From: Atriophallophorus winterbourni | Taxonomy: Eukaryota; Platyhelminthes; Trematoda; Plagiorchiida; Microphallidae | Assembly: GCA_013407085.1 (NCBI GenBank) | Contig: JACCGJ010015379.1 | Location: 1-64,000, forward strand | Direction of reading: 5' to 3' | DNA: 64,000 bases | Shown here: positions 61,701 to 64,000 of the stretch, one piece after another | How the letters are laid out: each line of letters begins with the position of its first letter | Position numbering within the stretch: the stretch's first letter is position 1 | Notes under the pieces: model-generated | What the model saw: only the letters and a program-made list of their open reading frames with translations | Databases searched by the model: none | What the model was told of the DNA's origin: nothing | Made by a program: the position numbers and the translations under genes

Positions 61701-63914
61701 CTACATTCGAAAATCTGTCATTTTCATTGAAGTTGAGGCACTTTGCTCTGATTTTTTGTGAACACGTGGAGAACAAAATAGCAACGTGATGATTCGTGGA
61801 GTTTATAGTGTTTATAGATACTCATAGCAGAAAGCCGAGTAAGTAGGTTGCTGAAAAACTCTGAACTTGGGAATATATTCGATCAACTGTACAATAAATC
61901 TTTAATCCTAATTTTTGGCAATCAATCCGACTGAGAAATGAATTAATGATGATACACGAGCATTTGATATATTTCTGATCAAGAAACAAAATGATCTGTG
62001 ACCTAATCTAAAATTAACCGTTTCGACAGAACTTTACCAAACTCAATGCGTAGAGAATCGCTAAGCATTGGTAGCACACACTCTTATTCAAACGATATCT
62101 GTTTCAAACATTTCGCTATTTTCGAGGTGTTACGTTTTTGAAAGAGCACGTTAAGCATCGAGTTATGCTAAGTTAACCAACGTGAAGTCTCAGATGTTAA
62201 GTTATACATTGTTTGCATAAATAAGTGTCCTAAACAAAAAAGACTCATTTGAATGCATTTCTATCACACACACGCACACACCCGACGACCGGTTTCATGC
62301 TGTTTGCAATCCTCGAGTAGGCACTGTAGCATCAGTGTCCATTTGTAGACTGTTGTGAATTACATAAAAATAATCTTGATTGATTAACAGATAATTTTAA
62401 CCCTAAGTGCACATGAAATTTCGTGTAAACGGGTCAATCGCTGGATCAAAATGTCTCATCTAATAATTATATAATGTTTTTTTCTTTATTTAATTTCAAA
62501 GAAGCTTTACACAACGGTTATTCACTTTATCATATAAAGTTTGGCTTTGATTTTTGGTTGAAGAACAAGTTAATTAAAATCTGTAGGAAACGAAAGTTTT
62601 TGTTTCAGGCCACCATGACATGCTTCACGTTACGAGAATTGTTGAGTTTGGTGTATTTGTTTTTAGTGTCAACATTGTTTTTTCTTCTTCTGGAAACCAG
62701 CACGGGTGCAATGACACGCACACACACAGAGGGTTCGATCGTTTCTAAACTTGCGTCTGCATTCCAAAAGTCGAAGCGTTCGCTAATTAGCAGTGTGCAC
62801 CGTTACGACGCCAAACCTTGGTAGCGAAAAGAAATCGAAACAGCTGGGCAAAACCCGAGGAGATTCGACCATCGATCATCGATCAACCTTGACCGGAAAT
62901 GTTCAATACGCGTTGGTTTGCCTAATTGTCGCTCCTCGAACGAGCAATTTATGCCAGGCTAGTGATGATTGAATATTTAACAGAAAAATGAATTATATAC
63001 CACCGAGTAAGCTTGGCAGATATACATTTGGTGTTATCCAGATATTATTTTCTTTGATGTTTTTAAATTTAGTGGACGTATTTCGAAAAGATAAAGTATC
63101 ATGTCGGTTGATATGTAAAAATACCCGCAAGTAAATCACAGTGATCGTCCGATGATATTCAGATGGTATTATCCAAAGCAAATTTTACTTCACAGATCTC
63201 GAAATATTTTTCAAAAACTTGTCTCATTTAAAGATTTGAGAGCCATCTCATTCCATTTTGTGAACTAACAAACAATACCCACTCTCCCGGGTAATAATTG
63301 AAGCAATATGACATGTTATATTTGAATAAAATATATTTAGGTATCAATTATTTGTCAGTATACCATCTGGGATTATGCCTCTTCAAACAATAGCCTAATT
63401 CTGTATGAAATGTTAAGTTTCAGATTGAATAAGTTCTCTCGAATTAGATATATTTAGACGTATTGAAATGTTTTAATTACTAAACAATCGCCTGTTACAG
63501 AAGTGCCATCGAGGTTATCAGATATTTGAATCAAATTGTCAATTTCAATAACCATAATATCATCCAGTAAATAAATTAGTATTCATTAATAAATAATAGT
63601 GAAACTTACACAATAAAATGATAAACAAGAGCGCCGCACGATTTTGGACGCTCCAAAAAATTATACACAAGCGCTTGTAACTTCCTGTACCTGGCATCGG
63701 CACGGCATTGCTTCCATGGCAGCGGCTTGCCATGAAGAGATTGTCTGCGGAATTCTAACACCGTGGAATTGCCGGTAACACGTTGGTCTTCGAAAACAGG
63801 ATGTTGAATAGGTGGGTGCGGAATTTTCCGCGTAATTCCTGTGAACATCGGAATATTATACACTTTCAAGTGTTTCGATGCATTGACTCGAAGCTTTGTC
63901 AGGTTCGGGAGCAT
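10412..63914 (-). CDS. KCNQ: KCNQ (Kv7) voltage-gated potassium channel, 11-exon gene model (whole gene span)
   Basis: Voltage-gated K+ channel alpha subunit of the Kv7 family, a plasma-membrane tetramer that carries M-type slow K+ current. The model joins 11 minus-strand exons: 63610-63914, 44579-44669, 42510-42636, 35985-36160, 27095-27220, 25896-26006, 22912-23096, 19808-19890, 16312-16498, 13837-13933, 10412-10810. Every intron begins GT and ends AG, all phases match, and the total is 1887 nt (628 aa). Domains in order: pre-S1 helix and S1 (about 85-125), S2 (133-152), S3 and S4 (170-233), S5 and pore helix (234-275), selectivity filter (276-285), S6 (287-320), IQ-like helix A (about 335-360), helix B (about 410-440), helix C (445-465), coiled-coil helix D (about 480-510), then a low-complexity tail. 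The wording of the core ([22 protein letters not shown]) is closer to insect KCNQ than to vertebrate paralogues, as I recall them. Extra cassette exons or a different first exon are possible. Confidence 0.95.
11530..11605 (+). repeat. Short dispersed repeat shared with 47140-47215
   Basis: Both places read GCTTCTGAACACAGAAGCTT or a close variant, then CGTCCGACCAAGGGTG, and both keep the same orientation. It abuts the Penelope-like tail, so it may be part of that element's terminal sequence. Confidence 0.5.
11690..11940 (-). mobile_element. Possible Penelope-like element C-terminal scrap
   Basis: A minus-strand open frame contains [20 protein letters not shown] and [20 protein letters not shown]. 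Its wording (R-x-x-AEA-x-x-I then S-x-x-G near the end) resembles the tail after the GIY-YIG domain in some flatworm Penelope-like elements. There is no GIY-YIG core here, so the call is tentative. Confidence 0.4.
12236..13160 (+). mobile_element. LINE fragment, family Z copy 3, with FADD box
   Basis: Starts [13 protein letters not shown], the catalytic FADD motif of reverse transcriptase, in fair condition. It then decays through several frames: [36 protein letters not shown], and a 3' part with only traces of the zinc-finger end ([10 protein letters not shown] in place of GRDCSSRIG). Multiple stops; a pseudogene fragment. Confidence 0.8.
13591..13803 (+). repeat. AAT/AACAAT microsatellite
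   Basis: About 210 bases of near-pure trinucleotide repeat: an ATGATA run, then AAT units, a central block of AACAAT units (13674-13714), AAT units again and a short TAG/AAT end. In KCNQ sense it is an ATT tract starting about 34 bases after the exon 10 donor. Confidence 0.97.
13837..13933 (-). CDS. KCNQ: KCNQ exon 10: end of helix C, linker and start of helix D
   Basis: Its first base completes a Ser, followed by LDQLLGPV (matching the family's R/S-x-DQ-x-x-G at the end of helix C), a short linker, and [10 protein letters not shown], the first heptads of the tetramerising helix D. The acceptor is GTTGTTTTTAG ending at 13934, and the donor is AATAAA|GTGAGA at 13837/13836. Length 97 nt, leaving phase 0. 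A long AAT microsatellite begins only about 34 bases into the following intron. Confidence 0.9.
14330..14780 (+). repeat. LTR-like repeat, copy 2
   Basis: Same ordered blocks as 8870-9270: CAATCGAACGATAAACGA, CATTGTCGGTCAAACG, GTACCGGTTAGTACGAA, GGGACAGACG, TGTCTTGTGGGTAA, CTTGTGTTGTGTGATTAGTG and GACAGGTTGACCTCAGGATG. The AATAAA-like signal is changed to GTAAAAACGC. No open frame. Confidence 0.5.
15655..15785 (-). mobile_element. Retrozyme-like unit, subfamily A, partial
   Basis: Minus-strand partial copy: the stretch from the ribozyme through the CAGTAAGATCAG...GAGCCTTGAAAC block seen in the complete units, without the second half. Confidence 0.75.
15698..15739 (-). ncRNA. Hammerhead ribozyme, subfamily A, damaged helix III
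   Basis: CTGATGA and GAAA are intact, and helix II GGGC/GCC(A) is well paired around AAACA. Helix I keeps four adjacent pairs (CCAC/GTGG). Helix III has changed from ACCGGT to ACCGTT, breaking one pair. It lies in sense in KCNQ intron 9. Confidence 0.65.
16312..16498 (-). CDS. KCNQ: KCNQ exon 9: helix B and helix C
   Basis: Encodes helix B, the second calmodulin-contact helix ([20 protein letters not shown]), then the invariant [19 protein letters not shown] and helix C (LSRIKCLQS). These are signature sequences of the Kv7 C-terminal domain. The acceptor is a pyrimidine-rich tract ending AAATCAG at 16499, and the donor is TCCAG|GTTAGT at 16312/16311. Length 187 nt (2 + 61 codons + 2). Confidence 0.95.
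16499..19807 (-). other. KCNQ intron 8
   Basis: Mostly occupied by the CR1-like LINE (17436-19080). The flanking kilobase next to exon 9 shows nothing recognisable. Confidence 0.8.
17436..19080 (-). mobile_element. CR1-like LINE, endonuclease end through reverse transcriptase, decayed
   Basis: Minus-strand order is intact over 1.6 kb. [15 protein letters not shown] (19020 down) is the end of the endonuclease domain; [17 protein letters not shown] (about 18330) is the RT N-terminal motif; [19 protein letters not shown] (about 17980) is RT block A with the catalytic Asp. [10 protein letters not shown], then [13 protein letters not shown] (about 17720), gives the template grip and the FADD active site, followed by [11 protein letters not shown]. 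Frames change between blocks, so it cannot encode one protein. It resembles the CR1-type elements known from schistosomes. Confidence 0.85.
19808..19890 (-). CDS. KCNQ: KCNQ exon 8: short helix A-B linker
   Basis: Chosen by splice logic, not by strong homology. The acceptor is TTATTTTTTAAAG ending at 19891 and the donor is CAAG|GTAAGC at 19808/19807. Its first base completes a Leu codon left open by exon 7, 27 codons follow without a stop (including [11 protein letters not shown] and [11 protein letters not shown]), and its last base completes the Glu codon that opens exon 9. This linker is poorly conserved across the family. It is the least certain internal exon, but the double phase match and clean sites make it likely. 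Confidence 0.75.
20360..20510 (+). mobile_element. Retrozyme-like unit, subfamily A, badly decayed
   Basis: CTTTATTTACCATTTACCG, GGTTCACTAAATCTAATCTT and AACTGTCTCCAC match subfamily A. The ribozyme that follows is lost (TAGATGATCTC instead of CTGATGACGGC, and no GAAACCGGT). Confidence 0.65.
22085..22510 (+). repeat. LTR-like repeat, copy 3
   Basis: Third plus-strand copy: GATATGCAATTC, TTGTGAACCTAAATTGGACC, GAGTAATAAACGCATTTGAC, TCTCGTGTTGTCAGATGCG and GACAAGTTGACCTCAGCC. The AATAAACGC signal and the constant TTGACCTCAG after the end are both kept. Confidence 0.5.
22912..23096 (-). CDS. KCNQ: KCNQ exon 7: lower S6 and calmodulin-binding helix A
   Basis: Encodes the lower S6 gate ([19 protein letters not shown]), the basic post-S6 stretch LIRRRVPAA where the lipid PIP2 is thought to bind in this family, and helix A with its IQ-like calmodulin site ([13 protein letters not shown]), then [16 protein letters not shown]. 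The acceptor is CTTGGACCAG ending at 23097, and the donor is CAACT|GTAAGT at 22912/22911. Length 185 nt, leaving two bases. Confidence 0.96.
23097..25895 (-). other. KCNQ intron 6
   Basis: Contains a pair of decayed subfamily B repeat copies facing each other (24925-25295). The rest is AT-rich without recognised features. Confidence 0.8.
24925..25295. mobile_element. Two decayed subfamily B retrozyme-like copies, inverted
   Basis: The left copy (about 24925-25080) is on the minus strand, and the right copy (about 25115-25295) is on the plus strand with CTGTCCCTACCTGATAAGAG, then CAGCACGGAACCAATCGTG where the ribozyme should be. The cores are broken (CTGATAA, GGAAC). The pair has no common period because the two copies converge. 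Confidence 0.6.
25896..26006 (-). CDS. KCNQ: KCNQ exon 6: selectivity filter and S6
   Basis: Starts with the K+ selectivity filter [10 protein letters not shown], followed by [19 protein letters not shown] and the upper S6, SFFALPA. PA plus the G opening exon 7 forms the PAG hinge of Kv7 S6. The acceptor is ATATCCACAG ending at 26007, and the donor is GCA|GTAAGT at 25896/25895. Length 111 nt, 37 codons, phase 0 at both ends. Confidence 0.97.
26007..27094 (-). other. KCNQ intron 5
   Basis: About 1.1 kb separating the two halves of the pore loop. Nothing recognised apart from the splice sites. Confidence 0.8.
27095..27220 (-). CDS. KCNQ: KCNQ exon 5: S5, turret and pore helix
   Basis: Encodes S5 ([20 protein letters not shown]), the turret ([10 protein letters not shown]) and the first half of the pore helix (YADALWWGI). 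The acceptor is TTTTTTACCATAG ending at 27221, and the donor is ATT|GTAAGT at 27095/27094. Length is exactly 42 codons, phase 0 at both ends. The pore helix runs directly into exon 6. Confidence 0.96.
28101..28689 (+). CDS. Penelope-like element, C-terminal GIY-YIG endonuclease region
   Basis: An uninterrupted frame of about 195 codons with the order seen at the C-terminus of Penelope-like retroelements. [16 protein letters not shown] leads in, then [20 protein letters not shown] (the GIY-like strand, the CxxC knuckle and the QTGR end of the YIG block), IKTRIHEHK, and [20 protein letters not shown] with [20 protein letters not shown]. The YIG-type triplet, usually Y-I/V-G before QTGR, is replaced by C-S-R, so the nuclease is probably dead although the frame is open. 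No reverse transcriptase lies upstream: this is a 5'-truncated copy sitting antisense in KCNQ intron 4. Its end overlaps a hammerhead-like motif. Confidence 0.85.
28669..28710 (+). ncRNA. Decayed hammerhead-like motif at the end of the Penelope-like ORF
   Basis: Helix I ATCG (28669-28672) pairs with CGAT (28707-28710). Helix II GTTGCC (28681-28686) pairs fully with GGCAAC (28693-28698). GAAAC follows, helix III is ACGT, and the cleavage base would be C28706. The CTGATGA core is altered to CTGTAGA, which swaps two conserved core bases and should abolish activity. The stop codon of the ORF lies inside the motif. Confidence 0.65.
32165..32500 (-). mobile_element. Retrozyme-like tandem, subfamily B, about 231-bp period
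   Basis: Two minus-strand copies: one almost complete (32165-32395) and one partial (32400-32500). The shared anchor GCTGTTT lies at 32224 and 32455. Typical blocks: ATTTGCATGCATTTCC, TCACACC, CGCTTGAAACAATGG, TTGGATAAGGTTGGTACGAC. Confidence 0.75.
32207..32247 (-). ncRNA. Hammerhead ribozyme, subfamily B, one lesion after GAA
   Basis: Helix I CCCTAC pairs with GTGGGG (one G-U pair). CTGATGA is intact, and helix II TGC/GCA surrounds AAACA with an A-A at its base. GAA is kept but is followed by TCGGTA instead of ACCGGT(A/C), so helix III is shortened. Sense in KCNQ intron 4. The partner copy at about 32438-32475 has CTGATGT and is more damaged. Confidence 0.65.
33870..33980 (+). mobile_element. 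Retrozyme-like fragment, subfamily A, internal deletion
   Basis: CGCCTTGAGTGCTTGACCA, AATCACTTTGTGATTC and GTGTTCGAACA match the left part of the subfamily A unit. It then jumps to CAGACAAAACCCGGTAGTGG, the right end of the ribozyme. The middle of the unit is missing. Confidence 0.7.
34895..35295 (-). mobile_element. Retrozyme-like tandem dimer, subfamily B, 234-bp period
   Basis: Two minus-strand copies with CGACCGGTTTCGTGCT at 34932 and 35166. Shared blocks: AAAAATGC, ATTTGCA, TCACACA, TAGTGATAG or TAGGGACAG, GTGCTTG or GCGCTTGGAAC, and GTTGGTCAAACCAACC or GTTGGTGCGACGAACC. Both ribozymes carry core changes. Confidence 0.8.
35161..35202 (-). ncRNA. Hammerhead ribozyme, subfamily B, C3 mutated
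   Basis: Helix II GTGC/GCAC around AAACA is perfect, GAAA and helix III ACCGGT are intact, and the cleavage base is C. The first core base is G instead of C (GTGATGA), which removes the C3-G8 pair of the catalytic core, and helix I is weak. The partner at 34928-34968 has CTGATAG in the core. Confidence 0.65.
35985..36160 (-). CDS. KCNQ: KCNQ exon 4: S3 and S4 voltage sensor
   Basis: Encodes the end of S3 ([15 protein letters not shown]), a short S3-S4 loop ([10 protein letters not shown]) and S4 ([18 protein letters not shown]), followed by the S4-S5 linker ([16 protein letters not shown]). The Q in place of one S4 arginine (FFQILR) is the normal KCNQ pattern. The acceptor TTCGGACAG ends at 36161, and the donor is CGACAG|GTACAC at 35985/35984. 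Length 176 nt (2 + 58 codons), leaving phase 0. This is one of the best-conserved exons. Confidence 0.96.
36540..36775 (-). mobile_element. CR1-like LINE, reverse transcriptase fragment
   Basis: The minus strand reads [12 protein letters not shown], then IRHSCTT, the RT fingers region. After a frameshift it continues [19 protein letters not shown] block A with the catalytic Asp environment. Only about 80 codons remain. Confidence 0.75.
39330..39545 (-). mobile_element. Retrozyme-like unit, subfamily A, decayed
   Basis: The minus-strand ribozyme region (CACCACAACCAGTTTTTGGC on the plus strand) and the dyad AATCACCTAGTGATTCCTTG are recognisable. The CTGATGA core is lost. Confidence 0.65.
39750..39875 (+). 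mobile_element. Retrozyme-like scrap, subfamily B
   Basis: CCTACCTGATGTGTCC, then AAAAGCATAAAAC in place of the ribozyme, followed by GTGTAATG...ATGCAAATAAG, the constant end of subfamily B. Core and helices are no longer convincing. Confidence 0.45.
40660..40870 (-). mobile_element. CR1/Jockey-like LINE, C-terminal fragment
   Basis: The minus strand reads [24 protein letters not shown] and [14 protein letters not shown]. This is the pattern LLQ-x-x-Y-H-K/R-ATKM...EERL-x-x-L-N-L...T-Y-K-I-L-H near the end of many LINE reverse transcriptases, and the same block occurs at 47403. Confidence 0.75.
41040..41425. repeat. GC-rich block, probably the end of a mobile element
   Basis: About 380 bases, distinctly GC-richer than its surroundings, with CCGAAGCCGTTCCCGCGATC, GGTATCCCGCAAGGCAGCGG and CTGGCTCGGGAAGCCCCTCG. 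It contains partial inverted matches (CTTCTCC/GGAGAAG-like) but no coding family I recognise. It sits between a LINE scrap and an LTR-like repeat. Confidence 0.4.
41448..41530 (+). repeat. Short dispersed repeat C, copy 1
   Basis: GGGTGCGGTAGAAAACGTG, then CCGCTGCATGCAAGC, matches 56850-56920 (GAGTGCAGTGGGGAACGTCG) and 59185-59270 (GAGTGCGGTGGGAAACGTAG). Function and class are unknown. Confidence 0.4.
41670..41960 (-). repeat. LTR-like repeat, copy 4 (opposite strand)
   Basis: The minus strand reads TTTTGTGTTGTGAGATTCAG and, past the end, GAGGTTGACCTCATAAATGA, as in the three plus-strand copies. AATAAA is present as TTTTATTCTC in this copy, so the signal is altered. Confidence 0.5.
42510..42636 (-). 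CDS. KCNQ: KCNQ exon 3: S2 and S2-S3 linker
   Basis: Encodes S2 ([17 protein letters not shown]) and the cytoplasmic S2-S3 linker ([18 protein letters not shown]), then QSPFCLV at the start of S3. CRSRYQG matches the S2-S3 basic patch of the family. The acceptor is TTTGTCGACAG ending at 42637. Of two candidate donors, TTGGTTG|GTGTGT at 42510/42509 is chosen because the leftover G plus the first bases of exon 4 gives Asp, restoring the family order FC-x-x-D. Length 127 nt. Confidence 0.93.
42915..43768 (+). mobile_element. Deleted pogo/Tigger-type DNA transposon with TIRs and TA duplication
   Basis: Left end CAGTGGAACCCACCTACAAC and right end, read on the minus strand, CAGTGAAACCGGGGTACAAC. 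Both ends continue with CGAAC-type sub-repeats. TA dinucleotides flank both ends (42913-42914 and 43769-43770), the target duplication of the Tc1/mariner-pogo superfamily. Inside, an open frame that starts upstream of the left end and stops at 43461 closes with [20 protein letters not shown] and RYFMKA, which looks like a transposase C-terminal tail. At 854 bp it is far shorter than a full Tigger and has no DDE domain, so it is non-autonomous. Confidence 0.85.
44090..44340 (-). mobile_element. Retrozyme-like unit, subfamily B, decayed
   Basis: Minus-strand copy: CCACATTTCGTGCTATTTAG (plus-strand reading of the old ribozyme), then GAACAGTAGG, TTGGATTAGGATCTTACGAA, CAATCACATGT-like sequence and the start of another unit (ATTTGCAAGCATTTGCATCG). 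No intact core. Confidence 0.6.
44579..44669 (-). CDS. KCNQ: KCNQ exon 2: S1 and S1-S2 loop
   Basis: Encodes the rest of S1 ([16 protein letters not shown]) and the extracellular S1-S2 loop ([14 protein letters not shown]). The acceptor is TTTTGTTTTGTAG at 44671-44670; the first base completes the Val codon split in exon 1. The donor is ATG|GTAAGC at 44579/44578. The length is 91 nt (1 + 30 codons) and it leaves phase 0. It lies about 18.9 kb from exon 1, the longest intron of the model. Confidence 0.93.
45830..45990 (-). mobile_element. Retrozyme-like unit, subfamily A, decayed
   Basis: The minus-strand copy retains TTTCGTACAACGATG, CAGAATGATTCCTGGTCAAG and the ribozyme position (AATCAGTTTCCGTTTGTTTA), but the core is lost. 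Confidence 0.6.
47140..47215 (+). repeat. Short dispersed repeat shared with 11530-11605
   Basis: CACTTCTGAAACAGAAGCTT, then CGTCAGACCAAAGGTGACAG. It lies a few hundred bases before the LINE piece at 47403. Confidence 0.5.
47403..47835 (+). mobile_element. CR1/Jockey-like LINE, C-terminal fragment
   Basis: Reads [34 protein letters not shown] (stop), [19 protein letters not shown] (stop), then [20 protein letters not shown] and [10 protein letters not shown]. This is the classic last 140 residues of a LINE reverse transcriptase with three in-frame stops. Only the 3' end of the element is present. Confidence 0.85.
48470..48910 (+). mobile_element. Retrozyme-like tandem dimer, subfamily B, 238-bp period
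   Basis: Two plus-strand units with the loop anchor CAAACAGCA at 48541 and 48779. The first reads CTACCTGATTAGCGC, CAGCACGAAACCAGATGTGG; the second reads ATACCTGAGTAGTGC, CAGCAGGAACATG. Between them come GGTTGGTCGTAGTAACC and CATTGGCATACAAGCGCAAC. Both ribozyme cores carry changes (CTGATTA; CTGAGTA). Confidence 0.75.
50635..51115 (+). mobile_element. LINE fragment, family Z copy 4 (3' third)
   Basis: [15 protein letters not shown], then [30 protein letters not shown], and [20 protein letters not shown] with [13 protein letters not shown]. The zinc-finger-like end is nearly intact. The shared 3' end (ATGGTCGACATTCACCGAAT) closes at about 51110. Confidence 0.85.
51209..51248 (-). mobile_element. 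LINE family Z, 3' end scrap
   Basis: Only the last 40 bases of the element remain: on the minus strand CCATGGTCGACTTCGACCGA then AGGAGGTCAACAAAA. Confidence 0.6.
51470..52465 (-). mobile_element. LINE fragment, family Z copy 5
   Basis: The minus strand starts [20 protein letters not shown], then [32 protein letters not shown] and [20 protein letters not shown]. The middle is deleted, and the copy resumes near 51940 through WRRDC-type sequence to [11 protein letters not shown] and the common 3' end. The first 387 bases form one clean frame (52462 down to 52076), making this the least damaged stretch of the family. Confidence 0.85.
53800..54335. mobile_element. Cluster of three decayed subfamily A retrozyme-like units
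   Basis: Two minus-strand units in tandem (ribozyme positions near 53895-53935 and 54105-54145, about 211 bases apart) meet a plus-strand unit (about 54235-54335, with CTACTGTCTCCCTCTGTTCA then GCAAGAAACCAGTTGTAGAG). None has an intact CTGATGA core. Confidence 0.6.
55861..55905 (-). ncRNA. Intact hammerhead ribozyme (Sm-alpha type)
   Basis: Helix I GCACTG pairs perfectly with CAGTGC. CTGATGA is intact, helix II GCTC/GAGC closes an AAATAA loop, GAAA is intact, helix III is ACTCGAGT (four pairs, no real loop), and the cleavage base is C at plus-strand 55867 (GTC). Every core position is conserved. Sense in KCNQ intron 1. Confidence 0.93.
55927..55979 (-). promoter_or_regulatory. Internal Pol III promoter (A and B boxes) of the SINE
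   Basis: The A box resembles TRGYNNANNNG (TAGTCCAGGTCG), and the B box GGTTCGAAACC fits GGTTCGANNCC exactly. They are about 30 bases apart, as in tRNA genes. No cloverleaf with a clear anticodon arm is present, so this is not called a tRNA gene. Confidence 0.75.
56850..56925 (+). repeat. Short dispersed repeat C, copy 2
   Basis: GAGTGCAGTGGGGAACGTCG, then CACATGTGTAAGATGAGCAC, closely like 59185-59270. Confidence 0.5.
56985..58165 (+). mobile_element. LINE fragment, family Z copy 6, longest in the window
   Basis: Begins [20 protein letters not shown], the RT palm region (V-x-QGCVLAPTLF-type). Then come [12 protein letters not shown] and [12 protein letters not shown], the catalytic FADD box changed to [38 protein letters not shown] (stop) and [19 protein letters not shown] follow, then a short deletion, [12 protein letters not shown] sequence, and the 3' end at about 58165. 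The catalytic Asp pair is gone, so it is dead. Confidence 0.85.
59185..59270 (+). repeat. Short dispersed repeat C, copy 3
   Basis: GAGTGCGGTGGGAAACGTAG, then CATCTGTGTAAGCCGAGTAT and GCTGCATGCATGCGAG. Confidence 0.5.
59505..59880 (-). mobile_element. Retrozyme-like tandem, subfamily A, 238-bp period
   Basis: One complete and one partial minus-strand unit. TATTATGATG at 59511 and TATTATGGTG at 59749 give the period, as do the ribozyme anchors at 59551 and 59789. Blocks: GCTCACATCCCCGTCCCTTA, CAGTAAGATCAGGTTCAGTG, AGCCTTGAAACAATGG, AAACAAAGTTATACTTGTAT, GTTCTTACAAAGAACC. Confidence 0.85.
59542..59583 (-). ncRNA. Hammerhead ribozyme, subfamily A, intact core
   Basis: CTGATGA and GAAA are intact, helix II GGC/GCC around AAACA is perfect, helix III is ACCGGT, and the cleavage base is A. 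Helix I CTCCTC/GTGGGG has one U-U mismatch and one U-G pair. It lies sense in KCNQ intron 1. The second unit's copy (about 59782-59822) has lost G12 (CAAACC) and part of helix II. Confidence 0.82.
61435..61540 (+). mobile_element. Retrozyme-like fragment, subfamily B
   Basis: Ribozyme plus the constant right end (GTATGTGATGGGAATGCATG then CAAATGAGC). The rest of the unit is absent. Confidence 0.75.
61457..61496 (+). ncRNA. Hammerhead ribozyme, subfamily B, intact core
   Basis: CTGATGA (61462-61468) and GAAA (61482-61485) are intact, and the cleavage base is C61491 (GGTC). Helix I CTTAT/GTGGG uses three G-U pairs. Helix II is reduced to GTG/CGC with a 7-base loop, and helix III is ATCGGT with one U-G pair. 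Weak helices but a complete core. Confidence 0.7.
62230..62345 (-). mobile_element. Retrozyme-like fragment, subfamily B, core lost
   Basis: Reads on the plus strand GACTCATTTGAATGCATTTC, TCACACACACGCACAC, CGACGACCGGTTTCATGCTG. Helix II, GAAA and ACCGGTC survive, but CTGATGA is replaced by CTCGAGGA. Confidence 0.65.
62609..62824 (+). CDS. Candidate small secreted peptide precursor, antisense in KCNQ intron 1
   Basis: A strong splice acceptor (GTTTTTGTTTCAG ending at 62608) is followed by GCCACCATGA, a perfect Kozak context, at 62615. The 69-residue frame starts [10 protein letters not shown] and goes straight into a hydrophobic stretch (residues about 9-26, [16 protein letters not shown]) that ends in ETSTGA, like a signal peptide. 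The remainder is basic and has a dibasic site: SAFQKSKR, then a 14-residue C-terminal peptide [14 protein letters not shown] before TAG at 62822. Signal peptide, dibasic site and short end peptide is the plan of a neuropeptide or other secreted peptide precursor. There is no amidation glycine and I do not recognise the family. CCTTG|GTAGCG at the end could also be a weak donor, so this might be the first coding exon of a longer gene. Confidence 0.4.
   Translation, partial: ATMTCFTLRELLSLVYLFLVSTLFFLLLETSTGAMTRTHTEGSIVSKLASAFQKSKRSLISSVHRYDAKPW
63610..63914 (-). CDS. KCNQ: KCNQ exon 1: cytoplasmic N-terminus and start of S1
   Basis: The last third encodes the family hallmark just before S1: [16 protein letters not shown], then GALVYHFI entering S1. 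SLHGKPLP further upstream resembles the SLLGKPL stretch before the core in insect KCNQ. The donor is GT|GTAAGT at 63610/63609, leaving two bases of a split codon that exon 2 completes. I started the model at the ATG at 63914-63912; the frame stays open up to a TAA just upstream of about 63974, so the exon could begin further up through an acceptor or be the true first coding exon. An AG at about 63756 (before CAATCTCTTC) is another possible acceptor. The 3' boundary is firm and the 5' boundary is not. Confidence 0.85.
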
Positions 63915-64000
63915 GCACGTGATTGCATTTCGATGTGGAAATGTTAGCAAAAGCTGATTGGTGGATGGTGTGCATTATTGACCTTGAGATTAATTTTGAT

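Larger units (their letters stand above)
44670..63609 (-). other. KCNQ intron 1 (about 18.9 kb)
   Basis: Carries most of the mobile elements in the window: LINE pieces at 47.4, 50.6, 51.2-52.5 and 57-58.2 kb, retrozyme-like copies at 45.8, 48.5, 53.8-54.3, 59.5, 61.4 and 62.2 kb, the Sm-alpha-like SINE at 55.8 kb and a small antisense ORF at 62.6 kb. 45000-45800, 46000-47100, 49000-50600, 52500-53800, 54350-55780, 58200-59180 and 59900-61400 show nothing I can name. Confidence 0.8.

Overview
This window looks like AT-rich flatworm DNA, most probably from a schistosome-type blood fluke. The grounds are: one tRNA-related SINE carrying a hammerhead ribozyme (the architecture of the S. mansoni Sm-alpha element), many CR1-like, RTE-like and Penelope-like retroelement fragments of the trematode kind, about one-third GC by eye, and small exons in very long introns. 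Nothing prokaryotic is present.

One host gene spans almost the whole window on the minus strand: a Kv7/KCNQ voltage-gated potassium channel. I found eleven coding exons, running from the N-terminus near 63914 down to the C-terminus near 10412. They encode S1, S2, S3, the S4 voltage sensor, S5, the pore with GYGD, S6, calmodulin-binding helices A and B, helix C and the coiled-coil helix D. Every intron is GT-AG, all exon phases join without a break, and the eleven pieces sum to 1887 nt (628 aa plus stop). The helix A-B linker is unusually short. A small plus-strand ORF with a signal peptide and a dibasic site (62615-62824) lies antisense in intron 1.

The rest is a graveyard of mobile elements in the introns and downstream flank: at least six fragments of one LINE family with a zinc-finger-like C-terminus (2.6, 6.8, 12.2, 50.6, 51.5, 57 kb), CR1-like LINE pieces (17.4-19.1, 36.5, 40.7, 47.4 kb), a Penelope-like GIY-YIG ORF (28.1 kb), LTR-like repeats sharing one 3' end (8.9, 14.3, 22.1, 41.7 kb), a deleted pogo/Tigger DNA transposon with TA target duplication (42915-43768), and a 200-bp AAT microsatellite just inside a KCNQ intron.

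The most striking signal is a family of about 235-240-bp repeats, in two subfamilies, often present as head-to-tail dimers. Each unit carries a type-I hammerhead ribozyme with a very short helix III. The subfamilies differ by compensatory changes in helices I and II. This is the layout of animal 'retrozymes' and Penelope-type hammerheads, and the window also holds a Penelope-like ORF whose 3' end overlaps a decayed hammerhead. Several copies lie in KCNQ introns in the sense orientation and would be transcribed in the pre-mRNA.

All calls come from reading the sequence by eye; no alignments, folding programs or database searches were run, so element boundaries are approximate unless a splice site or target duplication fixes them.
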